Positions 14,030 through 26,097 of a stretch of 64,000 nt of DNA are shown here, piece after piece. The stretch's first letter is position 1; the number at the start of each line of letters is the position of its first letter. The position numbers were made by a program, and so were the translations under genes. The notes below the pieces were generated by a model. The model did no database searches and was not told the origin of the DNA. It saw nothing but the letters and a program-made list of their open reading frames with translations. The DNA is from Rhea pennata. Its lineage: Eukaryota > Chordata > Aves > Rheiformes > Rheidae. The stretch lies in the NCBI RefSeq assembly GCF_028389875.1, contig NC_084674.1, forward strand, positions 8,961,501 through 9,025,500, in the 5' to 3' direction.

Positions 14030-14260
14030 TTTAATTGCCATCAGCGCTCTTTTAAACAGACTTTTAATTGAAGATAATTGGTCTACAGATTTCACACTGT
14101 ATTATTTTTGCACACGCCTAGCCATTCTTTGAGTTAAAAATCATAATTTATCCAATGAAAACAGTTAACAATAAATCTCATCCCTTACATCCAGCAGACA
14201 AAATCCCTTGATTCAAATAGTATGATAATGAGGTGAATTAAGCATGTCTTTTGGACTAAT
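14030..14260. promoter_or_regulatory. Candidate intronic conserved element, TAAT-rich
   Basis: This block has low GC and repeated homeodomain-type cores: TTTAATTG twice (14031-14073 region), GATAATTGG, ATAATTTATCC and GAATTAAG. It has no simple-repeat character and no coding potential. Such composition is typical of developmental enhancers hosted in introns, but the call rests on motif density alone. Confidence 0.35.
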
Positions 14261-14316
14261 ACGCAAAACTTAATACTGAGTTAGGGGAACTTTGATTTGA
14301 ATTTCATAACCTTCAT

Positions 14317-14529
14317 TTACGATGGGCAAGAATTTTCAAAAGCACGTGCACTTCTGAGCACCCGTGGCAGTACACTCGTAATCTCCAGTGCACACACCCA
14401 GAGCCAGCCCTGCTTGCGTTTTGCTGGGCAAGCACCAGTTTTTGAGTGCACTGGAGCCAGCGTGGGCGTGCCCACCGGCACACACGTGCATCCAGTTGAA
14501 TGTGCGTGCTTTTCAAAACCAGGCCCTGT
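14317..14529. mobile_element. Degraded inverted-repeat (MITE-like) element
   Basis: The left arm (about 14324-14395) and the reverse complement of the right arm (about 14440-14526) share, in the same order, TTTTCAAAAGCACG/TTTTGAAAAGCACG and then CTCCAGTGCAC. Both ends carry a GGC-rich terminus next to the TTTT(C/G)AAAAG motif. The order and spacing fit an old palindromic non-autonomous DNA transposon. From memory, elements with TTTTCAAAAG near the termini are common in turtles and crocodilians. A possible 6-bp flanking duplication (CTTCAT, 14311-14316 and 14530-14535) may be chance. No transposase is present. Confidence 0.55.
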
Positions 14530-17529
14530 CTTCATAGCTCCGTACATGTGCATGAGCTATGTTGCAACCTCCATTTTTCTGCACTCGGTAGCACGTTTGT
14601 ACTCCCATCCTCCAGAGCAGTCTTGCTGATGTGCGCAGGAAACGCTGCCTGTAGCATCACCACTGTCCACCTGCATGGCATCCTCCAGCAGCACCACCTG
14701 CATCCCACCGCCCAGAGCAGATTGCAACAACATGAGAGAGGGCTAGAAAGATCTAGAGCAGGAGCTTTGCACAGAAAGTGCCTGGAAAGGGTAGAGATAT
14801 GGAGGAAAGGACTCAGAAATGAACGGATGAACATCCCTCTCCCACTGCAGTGCAGTTGAACAGCTCATGTTCTTCTGCAGGCCTCAGATTGGGGAAATTG
14901 GCACTATCTTGTCCAGCACTTACGAAGAGGGAGCAGGACCTGTAGCCTGGGCTAGCAGTTTAGTGGTAGTTCTGTGAAGACCTTCATTCAGACAAAATCT
15001 CACTCAGGTTTTTCTCCAAATGGCCTCCCTGTGAGTGACAGTCAACCACCTGGGACAACTTGCTGAGGCCCAGGTCACCCACTCTCCTGCAGCCCATTGC
15101 TCTGGTCACATGGCACAAGCAGATGCTACCATCATTGGTTCAGCTGAGCTCCCCTCTTCTTCCCTGCCAGCCTGGCCCTCTCCTAGCAGCCCGTCGGTCA
15201 TCTCCCATGTCTCCTGCATTTCCTCTCTCCTCAAGGCACCCCAGAGCCTAGTAGACCCTTAGCTGCCCTTGCTCTTTCCCTCATCTCCTTGTTGTCTGCC
15301 CACTCTCTCCTGCTCAGGAAGGGAATAACCTGACTCCTTGGTTGAGCTGTCTTCTGAGCCCACAGAAGATGCACTTGCAGAAGGAAAACACCATGGGGAA
15401 GATATTCCCTGTATGTGCAGCCCCCCTTCTCCTTCATTGTTTTCCCAAAGAGGTTCTGGCCTTGTACCTGAGGACTTCAGCAGCTCCTACCCATATCCAG
15501 CTGTTACAGGTCCCCTAACCCTGGGGCTATGTCTCCAGGCATGTGGGGGACCTGCCAGCTCGGATCTGGGAACAAAAAAAGTATAAGTCTACGTTAAACA
15601 GATGAGTCATGAATAACTATACTTGCTATAAGGTACTCATGTGCATCTTGACCTGCAAAGCAGGATGCTGAAATGGGAACTGCAGTTGTGAATACACCTT
15701 GTTTGTGTGAGTTTTTTCCTCTGAGCTGGCCTTGCAGATCGAAGGAGGCGGCCCATCAGTCTGTACCCAGTGCGTCCTCCTGATTCAGTAACACTGTCCC
15801 GGTATAGCTGCTGAGTTGGTCCAGTTGAGATTTTGGTGGTGGTGTGCACCCTGAGCTCTGCTTATCAACAGGGTTGCCTTCCTCTGCCAAGTGAAGCAAA
15901 GCCATGAGAGACTATCGGTATGTAGTTAGCATAAAATCCTGCCCCTTCCCCCTGTTTTACTTCGTGCAAATGATACAGGTAGCAATCTCTGCTGTTTCCG
16001 TGAAAGGAGGTTTTGATTGCATTTCATTTTCCATTGCTTATTGTTTCTGTGCATGACGCTGCTTTTCTCATAGCCCCATTTAAAAGGTCCCTTTTTTTTA
16101 AAGATTTTGTTTTATTTATTGTTTATCTTCATATGTTCTTTTTCCTGTCTTTTGCACTTTTCTCTTTATTTCTGTCCCCAATCATCTGAAAGTTTGCTAA
16201 AGAGTGGGTAAGTGTGTCCTACATTTTTTTCTTTTTTCCAAATTCCTGTGTTAATATGTTGTTGTTGTGGAAAAAAAAGAAACTGTTCGTACTACCCATC
16301 AGACACTAAAACCAACGTGTAGCATTTGTAAAGCCCTCACAGTCTTCATTCCCCAAAGTCTGATTAGTATTTAAAGCAGATTTGTCTCTTTCAATGTGAT
16401 TTGATGTTAACATTTTAAAACAATATTAATGCCAAGTGGTAATGAATATAGTGACTAGCACCAGTGCTTGAAATGTTTGACTGAAAAATCAAATGTTTTG
16501 TGTTGGAAAGCAGTCATAATCAGTATTTTCTCAGTCCATTGAAAATAAGAATATACTGTATGTTTTCACTAATTAAATCTTGTATTGGAAACAGGTCTTT
16601 TCTAAATTAGTAGAAGACTGTATTTTTGTACCTATTCTAGCCATATTGCAGCTGATTGCATCAGAGCTCCGAAGCGAAGCGAGGTTTGGCTTGTGCAGAA
16701 ACTGGGTTGAAGATTCAGCGCGGCTGGTGCCGCCGGCATTGGCCTCGGTCGGCCGGTGCTGAGCTGCTGCCGTGGTGTCTGCTGACACGCAGCGCTCGGA
16801 GCTGCACTGCCTGCTGGCGCTCGCATGAGACGAAAAGACCAGTCATGGGTCATTGGAATTTTTTTTTTTTTAGTTATTTGATAGTCACTAAGCAAAGCAT
16901 TTAAACAAATGCTTAATTTTAACCATGTGCCTGCCAAACCCGGTGCGTAGCACGTGTTCAGGTGCTTTGCTGGAGGAGACTGGAAGCGCACAACGTTATC
17001 CCCACTGGTTGGGCCCATTGCACAAGTCCTCCCATGCAGAAACTACTCTCCACTTCCTTTCCTAAGAGCTGTGTGTTTTCCCGTGCCTTAGGAAAGGGTT
17101 GCCCGTTTCCCTCCAGCGGGAGGTATCTTTAATTATCCGGTGCGATTCAGGTGCAAAGTGAATTGGACAACGCTTGCCAAACGGAAGCACAAAGACTTCG
17201 GGATCTTTGTGAGCACTGAGGATCGCTGGCATGCTTACGCATGGCAAAGACTCCCCTCCGGCACAGGCCTGGGGCTGCTGCAGACCCACAAAGAGGGCAG
17301 GGTTTGCCCATGCTTCACAAACTGCTCTAAGATCCTCCTGAATTGAAGGTCTTATATAGATGCTAGTCACTGGCCACCATAGTGGAGCACAAAGTAATAA
17401 GCTGCATAATTTTTTAGTTAATGCTACAGCATATTGTAGTTTACCGAGGGAAGTGGCTGACAGTCGTGGAGCTCTTGGCTGTGATCAACGCTAATATTTT
17501 CCTCCGCCTCTCCTTTTATTTTTCTTTAG

Positions 17530-17604
17530 CACCAGTACCATTCAAAAATAGATGAACTAATTGAGGAAACTGTCAAAGAAATGATAACACTCCTGGTGGC
17601 AAAG
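17530..17604 (+). CDS. CADPS: CADPS coding exon, 75 nt
   Basis: The acceptor is TTTCTTTAG ending at 17529 and the donor is GTAACC from 17605. Exactly 25 codons with full-codon phase on both sides encode [20 protein letters not shown] followed by LLVAK, an amphipathic helix of the MUN C-terminal region. It is identical to CAPS1 as I recall it. Flanking introns show no continuation of this frame with similar constraint. Confidence 0.97.
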
Positions 17605-18712
17605 GTAACCTTCAGCTTCAGGTGAAGTGATTCACTGTTAACATTCCTTTTCTAATATGTGCATTTCCATTAAAATGTGACACATTAAGATGTTGAATTG
17701 GCTTCTTGTTTCTCACAGTGAAGATCATACATCTCTCAGTCCTTTCTTGATGACTCTTTGATGATTAGGAACTGCATAAGATGTAATATGCTGTTAAGTA
17801 GGATTGACATACTGGGCCAGAAGAGGTGTTAAGGAATAGGTTTCGTACTTATGGGGTAATGCCCCATGGTCAGCATCACCTCACAGCACTGAGGGTAGCT
17901 GCAGCCAAGAGGTAGCACCACTAAACGCTTCTGCGCTAGACTGTGGCGGGTGGCTCAGAGGTGGTCACCACTCTTACACTTAAGGATGTGTGGCAAAATA
18001 ACTTGTCTCATTCGAGATGGCCACACCCTCTCCTGACTAATTTACAGTTGACAGTACTGGGAAATGCATTCCAAAATGTTAGATTTAATTGTTTGGAAAC
18101 TGTTTTTTTTATCAGAGAGGGCTCCTCTAGTTTAGCTGCCAGCATTTTCCAAGGGTTGTGTCTAGGTCTGGTGCACTATACAAACATAGAGAGGGATTGG
18201 TAGGTAGAGATAAAGCAAGTGGGGTGTTTTTTTCCTCTAGTTTCAAACTTTCTGAGAACAAGTCATCCCTATTATACAGTGGAGACCTTTAAACATAATC
18301 TACCAACATATGCCAGTTCAATTCTTCTGCAAGAATAACCAGCTAACTGCATGCTTGCCACGTCTTCCTGGGAACAAGAGGCACTCAGCTTCCCGACGGG
18401 AGAGGGTGCATTGGCATCCATACAGGGTGACACCCACGCTGCACCCGCCTCCCGTCCCCACCATCGCCCATTGTACCACGGGGTGATTTCCACCCAGCGA
18501 GAGGTGAACTAACCATGTTGCATTTGAAAGGTGGTGTTCCTTCCTCCTTGCTCCCCAGCCTGCTGTGCTCAGGGGCATGTTGTCCATTAGGAACAGCCTG
18601 AGTTTGTTCCTTTGGAAATGCTTTGGCTCCACCAACTTCTTTGAAGCTAATCCTGATTTTTACACCCTTGTTAAAGTATTAAAAATAATTGCAGTATTTT
18701 TTGTATTCATAG
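17605..18712 (+). other. CADPS intron
   Basis: A short 1.1-kb intron. Nothing stands out beyond a pyrimidine-rich 3' end. Open frames on the minus strand around 18272-18635 show no recognisable family. Confidence 0.75.
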
Positions 18713-18796
18713 TTTGTCACCATTTTGGAAGGCGTCTTGGCCAAGCTGTCTAGATACGATGAAGGGACTTTGTTTTCTTCTTTCCTGTCATTTACT
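18713..18796 (+). CDS. CADPS: CADPS coding exon, 84 nt
   Basis: The acceptor is TTGTATTCATAG ending at 18712 and the donor is GTAAGTACA (near-perfect consensus) from 18797. It has 28 complete codons: [20 protein letters not shown] then FSSFLSFT. The Ala-Lys and Thr-Leu residues match CADPS rather than CADPS2 as I recall them (Ser-Lys, Thr-Phe). The exon is symmetrical, so skipping would stay in frame. Confidence 0.97.
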
Positions 18797-20153
18797 GTAA
18801 GTACAGACAAAGTCTTCTTTTCTTTTTTATTTTTTTTTCCTCGTTTGTATTCTCTGCTCTCTCAGGACAAGATTAGCTATATAATAATTCTGTCATTCTG
18901 TGACATTTGAACACTGTAACCCCACACCAATAGACAAACAAACTGCATAGAGATGTACAGGAGTTAAATACCCGAGGGGCACTAGACATCATATGGTAGC
19001 ACACCATTCTGGTTGCTGGAGTTTACTCTGTTGAGAAGTATTATGAAGCAGAAAAAAAAACATTGCACTGTACATCCACTGTTCATAAGTGAAGAAGTTG
19101 CTTCGTTGACACATTGCATTAAAGAGGTGTTCCTGTCATTCTTCTGGCCATAATGGTGACCGTTTTAAGAAGTTAAAAAAATAAGTGAGAGGTAGAGGGT
19201 ACCATCTTATTTCTAAAAGAGAACAAGATAGGGAAAGATGCCATGAGGTTATACAGCACAAGGTGCCTCTGAAGCCAAGCTCCATTTCTCCCTAACTTTG
19301 CAGAACCAATCCATAGCTTGTCACATTGCATATTCCTAGGGGAGTACTGGACAGGAACAATATCCATGCGAAGTTTATCTCCATATCAACAAAGTTTTAG
19401 CAATCTGTATTCCAGAAAAGAGATACGACTGTTCCTTAGGACAAATACATAGCAGCTGATTTTTGAAAGTCTTCTGAAAACACGTGCCACAAAAGCTACT
19501 AGCTCTACAAGCCTAGCTTCTCTTACCTGGGCTCCCAGAGGTGTGCAGCCAAACGCATGTGTCTCTGGTTGCTTGGGAAGTGGCATGAAAATCCTGGTCC
19601 ACTGGAGCAATTGCACACATTCACACGATCCATCTTGCGCTCACTCATTCATGGAGACTGGGCTGGTGGGAGATGGCATCTCTCTGCAGATGAGAAAGGC
19701 TTCCAAAAGCTCCTTCAGGAGTTCTCTTAGCTACTTGCAATTATCTGTTGTTTGCTATTGTTCAACTGTTTTTGCTGAACTAGAGTCAGTGTTTGGAAAT
19801 GGGGGTGGTGGGAAGGCAGGTAGGAAGACTTACCTGCCAAGGTAGGAAACAGCGGTCGGAGGCAGTGGTATGCACAGACTGGCAGCTTGTCTGAACCACT
19901 GGGGACACTGGCTTTAAGCTAGCGTCCTAACTCCCCAGGCTTGGTAGAGTCACTTTGGAGGGAGAGGAAAGGGAGGGCGCCCCACCAGCCGGCTGCGGAG
20001 ACACTGCAAGCTCCGCTGAGTGAGCAGCAGTGGGCATCTCCCACCCGCCACCCCACGTGCTGTTCCTCTCCCTGAACAACCTCCAGCACCGCCATGCAGT
20101 TACAGCCCCGGGGTGCACTCATCACTGCTCGCAGAGGTGCGGGATGGATATCT

Positions 20154-20175
20154 CCCACACCTATAGAGGTGTGGG
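20154..20175. repeat. Perfect 9-bp hairpin
   Basis: CCCACACCT and AGGTGTGGG are separated by the four-base loop ATAG. The motif ATCTCCC recurs at 20036, 20150 and 20188, so the hairpin sits among short degenerate repeats. Its function is unknown, and it does not have the downstream T run of a terminator. Confidence 0.8.
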
Positions 20176-21689
20176 CTGGGGGTGGATATCTCCCCTCGTT
20201 TCAGTGCCTCCAAGGGTTACAAGATGCTCTTGTGCCAGCAGCAGAGGATGTGGAGGCGGCAGCTTTTCAGGCATCGGAAGTACCAGCATCAGCCCGGGTA
20301 GACAGTGTAACGTGCAGCTCTTCCTTCTCAGTGCAGCCAAGCTGTTCCTTGGTTGGTGCTGCACCGCTCCCACCACATCCGACTGTTTACACTGCCTGGT
20401 GCTGCTCCCTTTGAGCGCCGAGCGAGCCCTGGCTGCGCTCAGGCTCCGGACAGCATCCCAGGCTCCGATTTGGGGCAGTATTTTGCGTCTCTGCCTGCCT
20501 GCCTGCCTGCTGTCTGGCAGAAGTGCGCAGTGGAGCTGTAGTCTGGGGTTTGGAGCGCCCTGGCGTCTTCTGAAGGGTGCTGAGCCCTTGTCCCCCAAAA
20601 CTCAGCACCCTGCAGAAGAGCCGCTTGCTCCTTTCCAGGCAAGGGATGTCTCTCGCTTGGGCCTGCTTGTTTTTTGGGAGGGTGCTGCGTGCGGCTTGGA
20701 CTCCTCTGGGTATTAGTACGAGGCTGGACTCGGCAGCTCCGACCTCTTTGGCACTGCTGAGACCCACTGCCTGCATCCCTGTTTCCTGCAGTAGTAGTTT
20801 GCTTTGCTGTGTTTAGTATTTGCAACGATAAATAGAGAAACTCTCTCTTGTTACAGCCTGCTTGCACCACCTCCCACGTTTTCCCTCTCTGAACAAATAC
20901 AACAAAGTGTTATGGTCCAAGCCTGTGACTTCTAGAAAGCATTAGTCTCCCACCCCCTGCTACTGACTTCTTTCATCACATGTTTTCCCGGCTCCCTGCA
21001 AATGACATGTAATCGGGGGTCTTGTGACAGACAGTTTTATCACCTAGTAGGATATCCTCATTTCCAATTCTTGCTTTGAAATTCAGGATAGAATTAATGC
21101 ATCTGTTGTCCTAATAAATTCTCACTAGCCGCTTCTCCTTGCAGAGCACTTTGAGAAGAAAATACCCTTCTAAATTTGGCCAGACTTTTTTTTTCCTTTT
21201 TTTTTTTTTTTTTTTTTTTCCTGTTGGTTGTTACATTTAAATGTGTCTCAGCAGCAGTGGTCTGGGCCCTGGATGGGTGTCTGCATGTGAAGTTCCACTG
21301 AGTCACAGAAGTGACAGCTGCTAAAATTGCCTTTAGTGTGGACGGCCTCTGTAGGCAGAGGATTACACCTACAGTAATGAAAAGTAAAGACTGTCTATTA
21401 CCCGAGGGAGACAGAAGTAAAGGATCTTATTTTTGTTCTGCACAAAATTTGTATGGTAAACCGAGACGCTTCATGGCAAAGTCACATAATTTGTGAAAAA
21501 CGGCAGCCTAGCAAAAAATCGCACAACATCCGGCAGTTTGGAAATTTCACTTAATGAAGCCAACTCTGAGTTTAAAGAAAAACAAGTAATTATTCTGATT
21601 AAAGGGGCAGCGGGCAAGAGAAGCAGCTCAGGCTTTTGTTGGTGGCGGGTGGGAGACGGTTGCGGAGAGCCGCCTAAATTACTCTTGCT

Positions 21690-22640
21690 GCCTCCGCTTC
21701 GGGCCAGGCCACGCCGGGCCGCGCCGGGCCGTGCCGCGCCGCGCCGGGCCGCGCCGGCCCGCGGGCAGCCCTCCCGCTCCCGGCGGCGCGGCGGCCGCTT
21801 GCGGCGTGCGCCGCGGCGATCGCCGCCGCTCTGGTCTTTTGTATCGCCTCATTGTGCTTAATTACGCACCCCCCCCCCCACGCGCCATATGAGTGCTTCC
21901 ACCCACTCGCACAGTCTGTCTCACACATACATTCATTCTCTCGTTCGGGACGCATAATTTATTCATCCCAAGATGCAACTGCGTGCGTGTTATATTTAGG
22001 CTGTTTTAATGGTAGCTTTAGAAATATTTAAAAGCAGGTGAGCTTTTACACCCAAACAAAGATGGCCGGCAACACTTCTCCTAATTAAAAGCAGAAGCGC
22101 TGCGGAAAATCCCAGCTCTGCGCTTCCTAGACGCGGTTGCCTTATGCTACGGTGGTAAAAAGGTCTCTCTGTCCAGCTGGGAGCTGCCCGGTTGGAGAAG
22201 CTGGCCCCGACGCGTGCCGCTGCGCGGCCGACTGCAGGCAAAGGGCGGCTGGGGGCCCTAAAAGCCCGCGAAGCGCAGGAAGCTCTTCCGCGCGGGAAGG
22301 GTGCCCGGCGCCGCCGGCCTCGCGGCGCTCCTGAGCTGCGCGGCGTGAGCACGGCTTGCCGAGCCCCTGCGGGGTTAAAGCCGGCTGAAAGCGGGGCAGA
22401 TGCCCTCACGGGCCGTTCCTGCGTCCACCCGCAGCCCCGGCGAAGCACGGCGGGCTGGGGGCCGCGCTCCCGCGCGGGGCTGGGCACCCCAGGCCCGGTT
22501 TTTGCAAAGGGGCTTTAGCAAGCCGGGAAGTTTTCTGGCTGCCTTCGGGGACACGCGGCGGCAGGCGGAGGACGCGGCCTCCGGAGGAGATAGCGCTGTC
22601 TGCTTAGGAGCCCCTCGCTTCCCCCGCGCGCTTAAGGAGA
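21690..22640. promoter_or_regulatory. Intronic CpG island with attached TAAT-rich element
   Basis: Positions 21700-21830 are almost wholly G/C, with a degenerate GCCGCGCCGG repeat and very dense CpG. Positions 22190-22640 are again CpG-dense. Between them, 21840-22140 is AT-richer and carries CTTAATTACG, CATAATTTATTC, CTAATTAAAAGCAG and AAATATTTAAAAGCAG, a pattern typical of developmental enhancers or poised promoters. The island ends about 280 bp before the 33-nt CADPS exon. No known CADPS promoter corresponds to it as far as I know, so a FEZF2 enhancer or an unannotated transcript start are both possible. Confidence 0.55.
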
Positions 22641-22842
22641 CGCGGGAGAAGCACAACTCCCACGCTATCATCTGCTGCTATTAGAGCCTCAGCGGCAGCA
22701 AAGTTACCTCTCCAAAACAACAACAAAAATACCACCCTTGTCTGTTGTTTTGAACAGGAAACCTACTTTTTAACACCGTTTTTTTCCCCAGTCAGCACGG
22801 TGTTGTCCTGACTCTTGGCTGTAGATGCTGTTATAGGTGTTT

Positions 22843-22863
22843 AAAAAAAAAAAAAAAAAAAAA
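22843..22863. repeat. A21 homopolymer
   Basis: A run of 21 adenines 54 bases before a splice acceptor. No AATAAA lies just upstream, so a retroposon tail is not supported. Confidence 0.9.
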
Positions 22864-22917
22864 GCAAAACCTGAAGACGTGCTGATAGTATAAACTCTGT
22901 TCTTGTTCCTTTTGCAG

Positions 22918-22950
22918 GTGAAGGCTGCTTCCAAATACGTGGACGTACCT
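22918..22950 (+). CDS. CADPS: CADPS 33-nt coding exon
   Basis: The acceptor TTCCTTTTGCAG ends at 22917 and the donor is GTAAGC from 22951. Eleven complete codons give VKAASKYVDVP, joining FSSFLSFT to [10 protein letters not shown] exactly as in CAPS proteins. It is small and symmetrical, so skipping would remove 11 residues without a frame change. The supporting evidence is continuity of the protein on both sides plus consensus splice sites. Confidence 0.95.
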
Positions 22951-25900
22951 GTAAGCACGATTTAAACAACTTCTGTCATAGTAATTTGCTTTGTGCTGTG
23001 TATTATGGCATGTGTAACAACCCACATTATGCATTATCAGCCGAGGTTGAACCATGGGCCTCCAGACTTCTAACATTTGAACCGGGAAGAATATCTCCAT
23101 TAAGTTACTAATGAGCAGTTACCCTCCTTTGGAGACCTGCAAGGCTATTTAGGCAATAATTTGCAGATGGTGTCAAATAGGTACCATATTTATGCAATTG
23201 GCTTGAATTGCATAAAAAAATATAGGAGCAGTGCATTCTGTTAATTCTTCATTTGGACTTGTACAAACACAGTGTAATTTCCAAACAAAAAGGTCCAGAC
23301 ATGTTAGAACTGAGCCAACACACATCTAACACATTAGCTAATCTATTTTATTTTTGTTCTTCTAATTGTTGGTTTGTTTTACTCTTTCAGAAAATGACTT
23401 TTTTATTACTTTGGGGAAATGGTGATGAGCTAGCAACATGTGTTTGGGAAATTGTTAATGAAAATAATTTTTTCCTCTTTTTCTGTAATTGGTATAGGAA
23501 AATTGTATATCGTCTCCTCTAATTAGACCTTGATTCATAAGGAAAAGAGCCCTCAACATTCTTAGACAGAGCACTTAACTTGCCAGAAATTTACATTTAA
23601 ATTGAGCTGAAGTGTAGTATATGAATGTTGGCTGGAACACGGGATTACTGTTGCATTTACAGGCAAACAGATCCTAAGTGATTCCAAATAAAAAAGAGTA
23701 GATCTCAATATACCACACTTGAGTTCTGCGTTCAGTTAGTCTAGGCAGTGTGAATCAAGACTAGCCCTATTGAGTCTGATGGCCTTACGGATAATATTTA
23801 TACGTGCCTTTAGTCTTACTGCAGATGCAATCAAGCTGCAGGTTCTCACGTGACAATGTGACAGATTTATCATGCACAGATTTATCATCACACACGTGGT
23901 GCTGGTGCTCAAGGGAGTGCTCAAGTCACCTCCCAGGGCAGGCAGTGTCTCTCAGCTGGGGAGCCAGACCCTGGTTAGGGGCGTAAATTAGGTGGGACTG
24001 GTCCGAGACATGGTGTCCTCCTCCATCAAGCCCCTGTTAAAACCCTTTTTCCATCATCCTGCACCCTCCCGTGTGCTCCCATGGTGCTCAGGTGCTTTGG
24101 CTCCTTTGGGTGATTGTAGCTTCCCAGCTGATCAGCAAGAGCATGGGTCAGCACCACTGGTGGGAGGCAGTCGGATACTCCAGGTCTTTGCGTGAACCAG
24201 AAGAGAAATAATGCACATGGGTTATTCTTTGGTTGTTTCTCCACTCCCCCCTAGAAATGGCTTCCCCAACAGACGTCTCCATAGTTTTTTCTTTTCATTT
24301 CAAATCAGATGGAAAATAAAGTAGCTTTTCATGAGCAAAAATGCCACATTTGGCCTTATGCTAGCTGTGGAAAAGTCAGTCGTGGAGCTAACAGGTTTGT
24401 TCAGAGAGAAGCACTGTTTGAGGGCTTGCATCTGCTCCAGCCTGCACCACTGTTCCTGCAGCCCAAAGCATATGATGCAGTCCGTGTGATCTGTCCTGTA
24501 GCAACACTAGTTTTATGCCACTCAAGTACCCCAAAATTTACCCTAGTTTTGACAAAATCTGCAACAAGCTCCACAAGGGTGCAACAACTCCCACACCCTT
24601 GCTGGAGGCCAGTTTTAAAGCACCGTTAAGTCAGCAATTCACCGTCTTCATAGGTGAAAGAAAAACACAGGCCTATTTGACTATGGAGTTCCATTTTAGA
24701 GGAGAGAGAAGAAATCCTGTCAGTGAACAGATCACCGTCGGTTAAATCTAATTCTGCAAACCCTGTTGCAATTGCCTACTACAAAACAATCCAGCTGATG
24801 CCACCTTGCAATGGGCACGATCAGAGTGCTGAAAATTGCTTGAAAGTGTAACACTTGACTGCTGCCACATTTGTGTTGTCCTCATTGTTTTTCAAATTAA
24901 TACCTTGTCATTGTTTCAGTAGGTGTTAAGAAATGTTAGGAGCTTCCCAAGGGCCAAGCACTGGCCCTTTGCTTGATAATTGTTTGCTTTGTATTAAAAA
25001 ACTCCCTTCCTACTGCTTTCCAAACTGTCCTCATTTTCACCCTGGAAATTACACAGATGTGTTAACTAACTTCAATTTACAGTGGCTGACAATCGTATCT
25101 TGCAGAGAAATGATACTCTGTGATCTGAGGTAAATCACAGTAATGGAAACTAATGACACTAGTTATTAACAAACTTGCAATGTGCCATGGAAATTTAAGA
25201 TTTTGTGGCAGCTCTTGTAATGACTCCTGTTACAGTATTTTAATGGGTTTCCTTTGAGGTAAGTTTGATTTCAATATATGAAGCAACATGAACTCAAACA
25301 GGATTTTTTTTAAAGTATTTTCCCCTCTACCTAGTTCAGTTCCCATTTGCTTTAAAGCGAATAGCTTTATCCCCAAAATCCAGCATCCTCTTGAGTTACT
25401 GTTTAAAATCGGTTAATTTATGTGGGACAATACAGAGATGTAATAACACAGAGAGGCTTCCTGGAATTTAGCAGTGATTTAAACATTCATTCAGACATCG
25501 ATTCCCTGACTTACCATTTACCCCGTTTATTTCTAAGAGCAGCAGCAAAGGTAACCAAAATCTCAGGTCTAAATGAAAAAAAAGAAATGCGATTTTGACA
25601 TGACTAATGCAACCTGAGCTGCTTACTACACACATCTTCACGCTTTAGAGGAAGAAACTAGAGACTAGCTCTGGGTGTTAGCTTTCTAAGTTTGTAAAAC
25701 GGAGGGCTTGCCTATGGGAGATGACATGAGAAAACAGCAAATCCTGAGCCCCACTTGCCGTTTCGCTAACTAGGTCAACGGCACCAACCATAGCAGGAGA
25801 ACTTCCTGGCATCAGTATGTCAAGGAAGAGCTTCATCCATCTGACTCGCTTCCTTTGAGGCAAGGGAAGGGAAAGAGCAAGTGCTTTTAGATGAGCCGGT

Positions 25901-26097
25901 GCTGCGCAGAGGACTTTGGTGGGCAGCAGGGCAGAGCAGCCGGTTTGGGTGTCAGTACCCAGAACAGGCAGGTGAGGAGAGGCAGAGGGGGGATCGCTCC
26001 AGGACGGTGGGAGAGAGGAAGACGTAGGATGGAGGAGCTGCCCCCTGTCATGATATTTACGTGTTTCTCTCTCTTTCTTCTTCTCTTCCCTCTACAG
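22951..26097 (+). other. CADPS intron
   Basis: A 3.1-kb AT-rich intron. I see no gene, RNA or clear mobile element. The 3' end (26060-26097) is a strong pyrimidine tract. Confidence 0.75.

Larger units (their letters stand above)
10769..17529 (+). other. CADPS intron with candidate regulatory and MITE sequence
   Basis: This 6.8-kb intron holds an A14 run at 11157-11170, a GC-richer stretch at 12650-12960, TAAT-rich blocks at about 13470-13600 and 14030-14260, and an imperfect inverted-repeat element at 14317-14529. No additional coding exon was recognised, though the sequence was checked only by eye. Confidence 0.65.
18797..22917 (+). other. CADPS intron containing a CpG island
   Basis: This 4.1-kb intron holds a hairpin at 20154-20175, a (CTGC)n tract near 20491-20514, two T runs at 21186-21219, a CpG island at about 21690-22640 and an A21 run at 22843-22863. 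Long open frames at 20030-20870 on both strands are GC-driven and show no known protein features. Confidence 0.75.

Noticed and set aside
20030..20870. Open frames of up to 228 codons on both strands
   Set aside because: Intronic GC-rich sequence with several overlapping frames, no known motif and no splice or poly(A) context. I judge them chance.
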